64,000 nt of DNA. Source: Paenibacillus sp. 481. Lineage in GTDB: Bacteria > Bacillota > Bacilli > Paenibacillales > Paenibacillaceae. Location: contig NZ_CP075175.1 in assembly GCF_021223605.1 (NCBI RefSeq), positions 1,263,001 through 1,327,000 on the forward strand. Direction: 5' to 3'. A model generated the notes under the pieces. The model saw only the letters and a list, made by a program, of their open reading frames with translations. It searched no databases and was not told where the DNA came from. Position numbers and translations under genes: made by a program. Positions 1 to 12,600 of the stretch are shown piece after piece. Positions within the stretch are counted from its first letter, which is position 1. Each line of letters begins with the position of its first letter.

Positions 1-535
1 CCTGTTCACGAAATTCTAGACGATGAATTTGTTTCGACGCAATAATCGTGTTAATGATAGGCGATCCATTCACGTCTACTTGCGCATTCAGGTCGTCCGT
101 TAAATGCCAAAAAGGAACACTCTGGTGCTCAATCGCCTCACTAAATGATCCTTTCATTTGGTGCAGCAGCGATTTGAAGGTGTGCTCTGAATGAACACTA
201 TTTTTCAAAAATAGCACATTGTGCGCAAGAGGCGACTCCACTTTTGCAGACCGGATAGTTGGAACAGCAACTACAATGTTTTCTTCTCGTGTATATTTGT
301 GTAGCAGCATCGCAGCTCCGGTTAACAGCATCAAAAAGGCCGCTGCCGGCGATCCGCCAGCGATCAACTGCATTTTTTGGGCAACGTCCGGTTGCAGCGA
401 ACGATTAAAAGAGCGAATGTTGCTTCTATCGCCTTTATTTACAGCCGTTTTTTGATAAGGGAGAGTTGTAAGACGATCCTCAGAGTCAAACTTACTTTTC
501 CAAAATTCCAGTTCTTGCTCAAAAATATCTGCCAT
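1..535 (-). CDS. Nonribosomal peptide synthetase subunit 2 (5' part only)
   Basis: Seen: from ATG at 535 the minus strand is open to the window edge (178 codons), with an AGGAG ribosome binding site. The product starts MADIFEQELEFWKSKF and contains LMLLTGAAMLLHKYTREENI and LAHNVLFLKNSVHSEHTFKSLL. These match the second half of an NRPS condensation domain. The N-terminal half with the HHxxxDG active site is absent. The gene follows the four-module NRPS after a 122-bp gap in the same direction, so it is probably the next subunit of the same assembly line. Known: some bacillal NRPS subunits start with such half C domains. Inferred: the complete C domain ending the upstream subunit does the catalysis, and this fragment is vestigial or a docking element. 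The rest lies outside the window, so its modules and product are unknown. Confidence 0.85.
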   Translation of the reverse strand, partial: MADIFEQELEFWKSKFDSEDRLTTLPYQKTAVNKGDRSNIRSFNRSLQPDVAQKMQLIAGGSPAAAFLMLLTGAAMLLHKYTREENIVVAVPTIRSAKVESPLAHNVLFLKNSVHSEHTFKSLLHQMKGSFSEAIEHQSVPFWHLTDDLNAQVDVNGSPIINTIIASKQIHRLEFREQ

Positions 536-594
536 GTCTAATCTCTCCTCTTTCTTAGAAGCTACATCTTTTTCATAAAGGAATGAAGTTATTT

Positions 595-635
595 TGCGGG
601 TGTATGCTGTCATTACATTCATACATACACCCGCA
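595..635 (-). other. 12-bp inverted repeat between the two NRPS genes
   Basis: TGCGGGTGTATG (595-606) pairs perfectly with CATACACCCGCA (624-635) around a 17-nt loop. No T tract follows on the minus strand, so it is not a standard intrinsic terminator. It could be a stability or processing hairpin that sets the subunit ratio. Confidence 0.5.
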
Positions 636-657
636 ACGACCAATCTATTTATCGCAT

Positions 658-3600
658 TTAAAAATTAAAATCAAGCGTGTCGAATACAAGCTCCTCTACT
701 TCTTCTTCCTCTTTACGTAACAAATCATCGAGTAGAATGGTAGGGTGTTGCACGATCTCATTTAACATCGTTACGTAATCAGCCGCAAACTGCTCTATAA
801 CATGCGGGCTAAACAGTTTTTTGCAATATTCCCATGACCCACGAAGCTCATCCTCATAAACACTGATAGATAAGGTCAAATCAAACTTAGCTACGTATTC
901 ATCATGAATATAAGGACTTATGGCTAGCGATTCGAGTTCAAGTTGCTTCTGCTCTATATTGTCCAACGTAAACGCGACATCAAATAACGGATTACGGCTT
1001 AAATCACGCGTCACGTTCAATTTTTCGACCAACTCATCAAATGAGTACTCTTGATGTTGAAACGCCTGCAACGTTCTGTCTTTAACTTCCAGCACATAAT
1101 CGCTGAACGTCTTGACGTTGCTCGGATAGTTGCGCAGCACTACCGTATTTACAAACATCCCAATCAGCGGCTCCAGCTCGGCGGACAATCTACCCGCAAC
1201 TGGAGTTCCGACAATGATATCTTCCTGGTTGCTATGTTTGGAGAGCAGAACGGTATAGGCAGCCAGCATCACCATATACAGCGTACATCCGTGTCTCTCC
1301 GCTAGGCGCTTCAACTGATCGGCTACAGCAGACTCAATAGGAAAGATATGCTCTGCCCCTTCATAGCTGCGCACATCAGGTCTTGGATAGGCTAGCCGTA
1401 AATTCAGCACAGGCAGTTCGCCCGCAAATTGTTGCAGCCAGAACTGCTCTTGCTGCTTATAGGCTTCGCTTTGCATGCGTTGCCGCTCCCAGACGGCAAA
1501 GTCTTTGTATTGAATGCGCAGCGGTTGCAGCGATAAGCTTGCATTCCCACTATATAGGTGCATAACCTCTTGTACTAAATTGTTCGAGGATACACCGTCA
1601 GAAACGATGTGGTGAATGTCAAACAGTAAAATAAATCGTTCAGGCCCAAGCTCTATTAATCCAACACGCAGCAGTGGTGCCTGCTCAAGGTCGAACGGAC
1701 GAATAAAGCGGCGAACGAGTTCGGCTTCCTCGCCATCTTGTGCCTTCATCATCTCCATGGCAAAGCTCACATCATTCTGAACTCGCTGCACAATTTCGCC
1801 TTCTACCATATCGAATTGCGTTCGCAGCGTTTCATGACGCACAATGAGCTGGCGGAACGATTGTTCTAACCGCTCCTGATCGAGGGCACCCTCTAGCCAC
1901 ATCACGCCAGGCATGTTGTAGCTCAGTTCTCCACCATTCACTTGGCTTAAAATGTACAGCCGCTTCTGTGCAGAGGACACCGGATAGAAATCTCTAGGTT
2001 CCACGATTGGAATCGAGTGATCATCCTCCTGCTCCATCGTGCTGATCAACTGGGCCAGCTGCTCAATCGTTACAAACTTGAATACGTCATACAGCGGCAC
2101 TGTTCGGTTTAATCGCTGCTTAATCGCCGTCACCAATCGAACTGCTTTTAAGGAGTGTCCACCTATTTCAAAAAAGTTATCTTGGACTCCGATGTTCGAT
2201 ATACCAAGTACCTCTTGCCAAATGTGCGCCAACTGCATTTCCACCTCACTGCGAGGTGCCACATAGGCAGTGCCTGTCTGTATGCTTCCTTCTGGAGCAG
2301 GCAAAGCCTTACGGTCTATTTTGCCGTTCGGCGTAAGCGGCATCTGTTCCAGCTGTACGAAGTAGGACGGGATCATATAGCTTGGCACTTCCTTGGCCAG
2401 CGCAGCTCGCAGCTCATTCACGCTAAGCCCTGCGCTTGAACCCTCACCACGCACTTCGCCAAGCACTTCGCGAGAGCCCTCGCCGGACTCTTCGCCAGAC
2501 CCTTCACCGGACCTTTCGCCAGACCCCGCAAGCCCGCTCACAGTCGCCGCAGCTTCACTTCGGCTGTCCGCTACAAAGTACGCGCACAAATATTTCTGAC
2601 CGTTCTCGTCATCCCGAGCAACGACAATCGTTTCCTTCACCGCTGCCACATTCAGCAGGCTCGCTTCGATTTCGCCAATCTCGATGCGATAGCCGCGTAT
2701 TTTCACCTGATGATCGATTCGACCCAAATATTCAATCGTTCCATCCGGTAACCATTTAGCTAAATCGCCCGTACGATAACATCTTTCGCTCGGTCGGAAC
2801 GGATTCACGCCGAATTTCTCCGCCGTCAAATCATCTCGACCCACATAGCCGCGACCTACACAATCCCCTGCAATGTACAGCTCCCCAACTACGCCAATCG
2901 GCTGTACATGCCCTCGATCCGACAAGATATGAATCGTCGTGTTCGCAATCGGGCGGCCGATCGTAGGCACGCCAACTTGTACCTCATTCGGCGCAATCGT
3001 CAACGTCGTCGCAACATGCGTCTCCGACGGGCCATAGTGATTGTGCAAGTGAACTTGATTGTGGCGTAAGAAACTCGCCAGCGCCTCCGGTATGACCAGT
3101 TGCTCCCCTGCCGTGATAATATGCTGCACACACGTCGGGAAGCGTTCAGCCAACCCGTCCTCCATAAATAAGAACTTCGTCAGCGCCGTCGGCAGCAACA
3201 CCACATCAATCTGCCAACGCTCGATAAAGGCCATGAGATAAGCAACATCTTTCTTCGCTTCCTCATCAATGATGTATAGACTACCGCCAGCTGCCAGCGT
3301 CGAGAACAGCTCCAAGTAGCACATATCGAAGCTACTCGTAAAATACTGCATCACGTGCTGATCATACGGAATATTCGTATCCCGATATTGGAACTCCAAC
3401 AAATTGACCATGTTGCGGTGCTCCAACATGACACCCTTCGGCGTTCCAGTCGTTCCCGACGTATAAATGATATACAACGGATCATCCGCTTCGCCCACCG
3501 ACACCCATCCAGCCGCTTCTGTCGAAGCTCCTGCACGACGTGCTGTTTCGGCACCATGAGCCGAACGTGCTGCCGTAGACAAATCCTTCGCAGCCGCACC

Positions 3601-6600
3601 ATCCACAGCATCATTCACAGCGCCATTCACAGTGCCATCCACAGTAAATCCTTGCTCTTGCCCTTGCTGCAATACCTCATACACATCAAGCAGCTCAACA
3701 TCTCTAAATTCCGTTCGCAAACGATCCAACTGCTTCGTTTCCGTGACAAGCAGTCGAATGCCGCTGTTGCTCATCATGTACTGAATCCGATCGAACGGAT
3801 ACTGCGGATCGATCGGCACAAAGCAGCCGCCCGCCTTCAAAATGCCCCAAATTCCGGCGACCATTTCCGGTGAACGCTCCGCCATCACACCGACATAGCT
3901 GCCACGCTCCACGCCGCGAACTTGCAGTACCCGAGCCACTTCGTTCGCCCGTTCGTTCAGCTCCCGATACGTCCACTGCACAGGCTCACCTGCTCGCTCA
4001 CCGACTACCGCTATCCGGTCCGGCGTACGCGCCACCTGCTCTTCGAACAGCTGGTGCATCGTCTTGTCCCGCGAATAAGATGCTGCCGTGCCGTTGAACA
4101 CATCCAGCAGCTGCTCTTTCTCTGCTGACGTGATCAGCTCCAGCTCATTGAACGGAACGAGCGGGTTGCGCACGATTTGTTCCATCACATGTACAAATTG
4201 CTTCTGAATGCGTGCAATGCTCGCTTGATCGTATACTCGCGCATCGTACCCAAACGAGACGCTTATCGATTCACCAGGTACGACGATTAAAGTCAACGCA
4301 TAGTTCGTTTGTTCCGCCGCTTCTACGTTCGAAATCGTAAAGCTAGCAGCACCACCGCCACCCAATTGCTCGATTTGTTCGCCTACCGGGTAGTTTTCGA
4401 ACACGATAATATGATCGATCAGTTGCTGCTTTTGTTCAGTCAGCGTCTGAATTTCATAGAGCGGATAATAGTCATATCGATTCGATGCCAATGCCTCTTC
4501 CTGCACTCTCTGCATCACCGTAGCGAACGATTCATCCGTCTCATTGCGAACGCGAACCGGAATCGTATTAATGAACAGCCCGATCATCGTCTCGACACCC
4601 GAAATTTCCGACGGTCTGCCTGAGACAACACTGCCAAACACGACATCGTTATTTCCACAGTACTTTTGCAACATAACTCCCCAAGCCGTTTGCATCAGCG
4701 TATTAATCGTCACCTGATACTGTTTCGCAGTCTGTTGCATTTGCTCCGTTAAGGACGGATCAAAAGTACACGTCAACTCCTCCAGAACAAAAGCCTGCTC
4801 TGCCTGTCCCGTATGCTGTACAGCTGTTTGGGAAAGTGTTGTTTGCTGGTCATATCCGGCCAAATAGTCGCTCCAATAGCGAGCTGCATCTTCATCCGCT
4901 TGACGATCTAACCATTCAATATAGTGACTATAAGGGGTTACCGGAGCGAACTTAGGCTGTTGCTGCTCTACTAAAGCAAAGTAACCACTGAACACTTCTT
5001 GAGTGACTAGCGACATGCACCAACCATCCATTAAAATGTGATGGAAACTCCACACAAAGCAGTAGTCTTCCTCACCCATCCGCAAAATCGACACACGCAT
5101 CAACGCATCCTCAGCCAAATTAAATCCTTGTTCCTTATCCCGCTGAATAAAGCTTGCCACGTATTCCGCTTGCTCCTGCTCCGCTAACTCGCGCAAATCC
5201 TCTACATAGAAGCCAATCTTTTTGTGCCGATACACAATTTGCAACGGCTGCCCCTGCCAGTCGCCATAAAAGTTAGTTCTAAAAATTTGATGTCTTTCAG
5301 CTAGCAGTGCCAGACTCATTTCGAACTTATCCAGATGTAGTTGACCACGCAGGTCAAACATAGCTTGTTCAAAATAAGCAGCAGATCGTGCATCAATCAA
5401 ACTGTGGAACAGCATGCCTTTTTGCATCGGCGTTAAGACATATACGTTCTCCAGTTCGCCAACCACTTCGGTTTGCTCAACAAGCTGTGCCAATTGATTC
5501 ACCGTCAGCCCCTTTAAAGAGACGTCGCTTGGTGTCAGCTCTGGCTTCTGTTTTTGTACACAATGTACAATTACCGCTTGCAAGCATTCATCGAGCAGCT
5601 TCGCCAAACGCTCCATCGTTTCCTTGACATAGTGCTTGCTGTTGTAGCTGATCGTAAGCGAAAGGCGTCCGTCTGTAACTTGTCCGTTAATATCCAACAC
5701 ATAACTGCTAGCCATATGCTCACTTACGGATTGACCCGTAGAAAATGGCGATACTTGAATGGCGTGTTGCTGCAAATCTTGATCAAACTGACCTAAATAG
5801 TTGAAACTCACTTCAGGTGCTGCATTAAATACCAACCCATTCCGCGCTGGCAGATCGGACAAATACTTAAGCAGTCCATAGCCGATGCCTTTGTACGGAA
5901 TTTGACGTAAGCGCTCTTTGGTCGCTTTAATCGTTAACGCCATATCCTGCTCTGCGTCTGACTCTAATACGATCGGATACTGGCTCGTAAACCAACCAAC
6001 TGTACGTGTAATATCGATGTCAGGAATAATCGACTCTCTACCATGCCCTTCCAAGTTGACCAGCACGGTGTCGATGTCAGCCCATGCATGCAGCGCTCTG
6101 CTTAAAGCAGCTAATAACAAATCATTCACTTCCGTGTTATACGCGCGATTCGCCTGCCTTAACAGTTGGTCCGTCTCCTGCTCCGTCCATTGGACCGTTA
6201 TCGTTTCGCTTGTACCTGTGAGCGAGCGTTCCGCAGCCGCATCTCTAGGCAGAGGAATAGGTTGTACTTCCTCAATCTGCTTCCAATAATCAAATTCTCG
6301 TTCAAGCCCCTCGTTGTTGGCATATGCATACAACTGTTTCGCCCACGCTTGGAACGAATCTGTTTTGGCTGGCAACACCATTTCATCACCGTTTACAGCC
6401 TGTTCATATCCATTAGAAAGATCTTCTAACAATATTCTCCAAGAAACGCCATCAATGACTAAATGATGAATGGCGATTAACAAATGATCACCATCTGGGC
6501 ATTGGAACAGCCCTAGCTTTACGAGTGGCCCTTTACTTAAATGTATACTCCTTTGAATCTCGGTCGCTTTTGCTTCGACTGCTTGCTTGCAGTCTTTTTC

Positions 6601-9600
6601 ATGACTGAAATCAACGACCTCAAGGGTGTATAACTCACTTTCATCAACACGTTGATTCCAAGCGTTCCAAGCGTTCCCAGTCCCCGCTTCCTCGTCAGCT
6701 CCAGCCACAGCACTACCTGTATTGCCCTTGCCCGTGCTGCTTGTATCGCTGAATACGATACGCAGCGCATCGTGATGCTCCGCTAGTCGCTTCATCACTT
6801 TGTGCAATGCCCCTTCATCAAAGCGCTGCGCTCGATACAGCATGATCGCTTGATTAAAATGATGGGCCTCGGAAAATGATTGGGCGAAGAACCAGTGCTG
6901 AATTGGCGTTAGTTTCACTTCTCCAATCACTTCACTTTGATCGGCAATCGCGATAACGGCTTGGACGTGTACACTTAACTGTTCAATCGTTGGGTACTTG
7001 AACAAATTTTTCATTTCTAGCTTAAAGCCCGCTTGAAACAATCGCGATGAAACTTGAATGGCTTTAATCGAATCCCCGCCAAGCTCAAAGAAATTGTGGC
7101 GAATGCCTACGTTTTGTACACCTAATACATCCTGCCAAATGGACACTAAAGCTTGCTCCGCCTCTGTACGAGGAGCCGCATAATCCGTTCCAATCGGCAC
7201 ATCTCCTTCAGGGGCAGGCAGCGCCTTCCGGTCAACCTTGCCATTCGGTGTAAGCGGCATTTGCTCCAACTGAACAAAATAAGAAGGAACCATGTAGTTA
7301 GGCAGTTCTTGTGACAAATAGTGTCTAAGTTCACTGACCGTTAACGTTTGAGTCGCTACCACATAAGCGCATAAATGCTTATGTCCCGCTTCGTTTTCTT
7401 GCGCGATAACAGTCGCTTCTTGCACAGCGGGCAACTTCGTTAATTGAGCTTCAATTTCGGTAAGCTCAATGCGATAACCGCGAATTTTAACTTGCTCATC
7501 GATTCGCCCCTTGTATTCCAACGTGCCGTCGTGCCGCCAGCGCACGACATCGCCTGTGCGATAGCAACGCTCTTCTGGTCGGAAGGAGCTAGCAACGAAC
7601 TTCTCTGCCGTCAGTTCGGGATTGTTTAAATAACCTCGAGCTACGCCATCTCCGCCTACCCATAACTCACCCCAGACTCCAATCGGCTGCAAGCCCATCC
7701 ATTTGTCGACAACGTAAGCCGTCGAGTTATGAATAGGTCCTCCAATCGGAACTGCGTCTGACTGTTCGCTATGAATCGAATACGTCGTTGAAAAAGTTGT
7801 GTTTTCTGTCGGTCCATACCCATTCACGATGGTGAGCGATGGATGATGCTCTAATGCCCGATTAATGTGGTTCACGGATAGCACATCTCCACCGACGATC
7901 AGTGTTTGTAATGGGCCAAAGAGACTGTGATCCTGTTGTAGCAGCTGATTGAACAATGGTGACGTTAGCCACATCGTCGTAATGTGATCGTTATGAATCG
8001 CTTGTTTCAAACGATTAGCATCTAAAATCACATCATTGGACACCAGATGGAGTTGTCCACCATTTAACAGCGCTCCCCATATTTCAAATGTCGAAGCATC
8101 AAACACCACCGAACCTGTTTGTAAAATACGCGTCTGCTCATTCAAATCTACATAATTCGTATTTTTGACGAGACGGACTACATTACGATGCTCCACCATG
8201 ACGCCTTTTGGTTTGCCTGTCGTTCCAGATGTATAGATAACATAGGCTAAGTGGGATGGATTCACGGTTGATGTGGACATCAACGTAGACGCTGGTGTCG
8301 ACTGCTGTTCAAGCTGATTAGCGATCGGATTTGAACTCGTTTCATGGCATGTATATTCATTTTCAGCATTCAAATTCAAGATTGTACCCGCATAAGACAC
8401 GTGCGCCATACTTGCTTGCAAATCATGCTGGACAAGTAATATCTTTGCCCCGCTATCATCCAACATATAGCTGATCCGTTCGATAGGATAATTCGGATCG
8501 ATTGGTACATAGGCTCCGCCAGCTTTCAAGATGGCTAGCATACCGATAACCATTTCCAAAGAACGATCAACGAGTAATCCGATACATTGATCCGCCTGCA
8601 CCCCTTCAGCTTGCAGATGCTGGGCAAGTCGGTTCGCTTTATCGTTCAGCTCTTCATAAGTGAGCTGCTTCTTGTTACATACAACGGCCACTTGATTAGG
8701 ATTGAGCTGCACCTGCTCATCAAACAACTGATGAATGGTCTTCTCTCGTGAATACTCCGCAGCCGTAGCATTAAAAGTGTCACAAATTTGCACTTGCTCC
8801 GTCAGCGTCATCATATTGAGACTGGCAATTGCAGCTTGTGGGTCGTGTACGATTGCATCGATAAGCTGGCTAAAGTGTCCCGCTATCCGTTGGATCGTTT
8901 CTGGCGTGTACAGAGCCGTACAATATTCCAGTCTGCACGCCATTCCGTTTGGTTGTTCAACGATTTCTAACGTTAAATCGAATTTGGAAACGGGATGCTC
9001 CTTCGGATAAGGCTTAAAGCTCAAGCCGTCAATTTCAAAGTTCGTTTGCTCTGTATTTTGCAATACGAATACCGTGTCAAACAACGCATTGCGGCTAGCA
9101 TCACGCTGCAAGCGGAGCTTCTCAACTAGCTCTTCTAACGGATACGCTTGATGCTCATATGCTTGCAGTGCCTTCTCCTTCACCTCGTGTAAGTAATCAC
9201 CAAATGGTTTCTCCCCCGTGATCAGATGACGGATGGCCAACGTATTGACGAACATGCCGATAATAGGTTCCAAATCTGTATGCTGCCTGCCCGTAATAGG
9301 AGTGCCGACGACGATATCTTCTTGGCCGGTATATTTATGTAGTAGGGTTGTGTATGCGGCTAGTAACACGATGTATAGAGTCGTACCTGATTGCAGAGCA
9401 AGCTGTTGTAAAGCCTCCGTTTGCAACTGGCTTAGCGAAAAACTATACGTATCGCCTGCAAAGCTCCGAGTCGTAGGCCGACTAAAGTCGATCGGCATTT
9501 CAAGCACAGGCAATTCACCTTGGAACATATCCAGCCAATAAGCTTCACTTTGACGCATATGTTCACTAGCGATACCTGCTTGCTGCCAAGCTGCGTAATC

Positions 9601-12600
9601 TTTGTACTGAATACGGAGAGGCAATACTTCCTCACCGCCATATAGCTGCGAAAACTCCTGAATCACAATGTTGATCGAAATACCGTCCGAGACGATGTGA
9701 TGCATGTCAAACAATAACAGATGATGATCATGAGCGAGTTCAAGCAGCCCGATCCGGATCAACGGTGCTTCGTGTAAATGGAATACGCGCACAAAGTCCT
9801 GAATACGCTCTTCGACTTCTTCAGCGCGCACTTGTGCATACTCTACCCGAAATTCAACCTCGCTCCGTATACGTTGAATCGGCTCCCCGTTCTCAAGCGC
9901 GAATTCCGTGCGCAGCGTTTCATGGCGTGCGATCAGCTTCGCAAATGCGTCATGGACCCGTTGTCGATCCAAAGGACCTTCAACCGTTATTACGCCTGGC
10001 ATATTGTAGCTGAGTTCTCCACCTTCAAGTTGACTCAACAAATATAACCGTTTTTGTGCAGAAGACAGGGAATACGTGTCGCGCTCAGCAACGATCGGAA
10101 TCGCAGTCTCCCCTTGCTGTTGCACGCGTTCGAGTACGTCAGCCAACTGTTCAATCGTTGGATACTGGAATATGTCACGTAACAACACATTTTTGTTCAT
10201 TTGCTTCGAAATTTTAGCGATCAACGACGTAGCTCGTAAAGAATGTCCGCCAATTTCGAAAAAGTTATCGTGTATGCCAATAGGTGATATATGAAGCACC
10301 TCTTGCCATATTTGGGCCAGCTGAGCTTCTCGTTCATTGCGAGGTGCAACATAGTCATTTCCTGTATCCATGCTGCCATCAGGAATAGGTAGCGACTTGC
10401 GGTCAACCTTACCATTCGGAGTCAGCGGCAATCTCTCTAGCTGGACAAAGTAAGACGGAATCATATATCCCGGAAGATCTTGAGACAGTTCGCCTCGCAG
10501 CTTTCCTGCTGATAGTCGTTCATCCGCTACAAAGTAGGCACACAGTACCTTCTGCTCATTGTCATCATCTATAGCCACAACGATCGCTTCTTGCAGCGAT
10601 TTATTTTTTAACAGCTGATGCTCGATTTCTCCAAGCTCAACTCGGTTGCCGCGTATTTTTACTTGATGATCGATGCGGCCCGCATATTCGATATTTCCGT
10701 CTGGCAGCCATTTTGCTAAATCGCCCGTTCTGTACATGCGCCCATTTGGTACAAAAGGATCTTTGACGAACTTATCTGCCGTCATTTCTGGGCGATTCAA
10801 GTATCCTCTACCCGTTCCGCTACCGCCAATATACAGTTCACCTAATTGTCCGATTGGCTGAATGTCCAACTGTTCATTTAAAATGTACATTCTTACATTG
10901 GGCAATGGTTGCCCGATTGGCAGACTACGATTGGCAAGTGGCGTTGTCGTCTCAAAATAACAAGAATCGATACACGCTTCCGTAACACCGTAGCTGTTAA
11001 TGACTCGCATCTGCGAACCGTATCTGGCTACAATACGATTGAATGCTTGCGGCGGACAAAGATCCGAACCGATAATTAATGTCTTTAAAAAGTGAATATC
11101 ACGCTTATTCTCATCTATATCATCCATCAACGGTATGATCAAAGCTGGCGTAGACTCAAAAATATTAATTTGATATCGCTGCATTAATTCGTAAATTTGC
11201 ACAGGGTCTATTCTAGCTTCACTTGGGCAAACGATCAGTTGCCCTCCATTCAGCAGGGCGCGTATGTAGTCACCCGTAAATACGTCAAATGAGAAGCTCG
11301 CCCATTGCAACAGCCGAACGTCGCCTTCTGACAAGCGATACGCTTCCGTCCATGCCTGTCCGATTGCGGCCACTTGTTGATGCTCAATCATAACCCCTTT
11401 GGGATTGCCAGTCGTACCCGACGTATAAATGACGTATGCTAAATGCTGTGGTTCAGTAACCGGTTGTAAATTCGAACCGTTCTCATGGTAAGATGCTGCG
11501 TCATCAAGTACGATAAGCTGCTCCGAAAACGGGATTCGCTCCTGAAGATGACGCTGCACGAGCACAATATTCGCTCCCGAATCATCCAACATATAACGAA
11601 CACGATCTTCTGGGTAATCAGGATCGATCGGAACATAAGCTCCTCCAGCCTTCAAAATGCCGAAAATACCGACGAACATCTCTAAAGAACGTTCCGTCAT
11701 AATACCGACTAATTGATCTGGCTTTACACCTTGCGTTCTTAACGTGCGTGCAAGCTGATTCGCCTTCTCATTTAGTTCCCGATAAGTCAATTGGCCGTTA
11801 TTGAACGTTACCGCTATCTGTTCCGGCGTACGTTCCACCTGTGCTTCAAATCGCTGATGAATCGTACTTTCTTGTTGATCCGCTTCTGCTACGTGGTTAA
11901 ATACGTTTAATATTTTATTTTTTTCCGCTTCGTTCAATAGAGAAAGGGAGCTAATTTTTTGTTCGGGATATTGAATCATTTGTCTAATAATCGTAAATAA
12001 GTGGTCAATGATTTGCGATATTTCCTGTGGTTCAAACAGTTCCGTTCGATAATCAAAATTAATCTCAATCTGTTGGTCATCCAACGCTTCTACAACATCG
12101 ATATCAAAATCGTTAACGATTTCCCCATTAGAGTCATATTCAAACTGAAGATTAATTCCTTCTATGTACTGCCAACTAACTGTGCGATATTGGAGTGCAA
12201 CCCCGAATAGTCCTTGAATGTCTTTGTTGTGATGAATTTCTTTTAGCTCTTGGATTAATTGATTGTAAGGATATCTCTGATGACGTAAGATCGAGGATTG
12301 TTCTCTGGATAAGCTTTTCATAAATGCAACACAATCAAGTTCAGGATCAATAACAAAACGAGTCGCTACCGTGCTGACGTACATGCCTATCGTATTTTTC
12401 TCTTGCCTCGTTGTTCGATTCGCATAAGTTGTACCAATAGCAACATCGTGTTGACTCGTTGTTTTGTGTAAGTAGAGGTATAACGCAGATAAGAAAAATG
12501 TGAATACGCCCAACTGATGCTGTTCGCAAAACTGTTTAACACCTCGATAAATATCATCTTCAACGGTAAAGCTCTTTCTCGTGGCGGCCGTGCTTAAGGT

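Noticed and set aside
595-635. Intrinsic terminator between the two NRPS genes
   Set aside because: The stem is excellent, but no T tract follows on the transcribed strand, and the next gene continues the assembly line.
3355-3873. Long open frame (172 codons) on the plus strand inside the NRPS gene
   Set aside because: Lies fully antisense to the A3 domain, has no ribosome binding site, and its composition mirrors the NRPS codons; a shadow.
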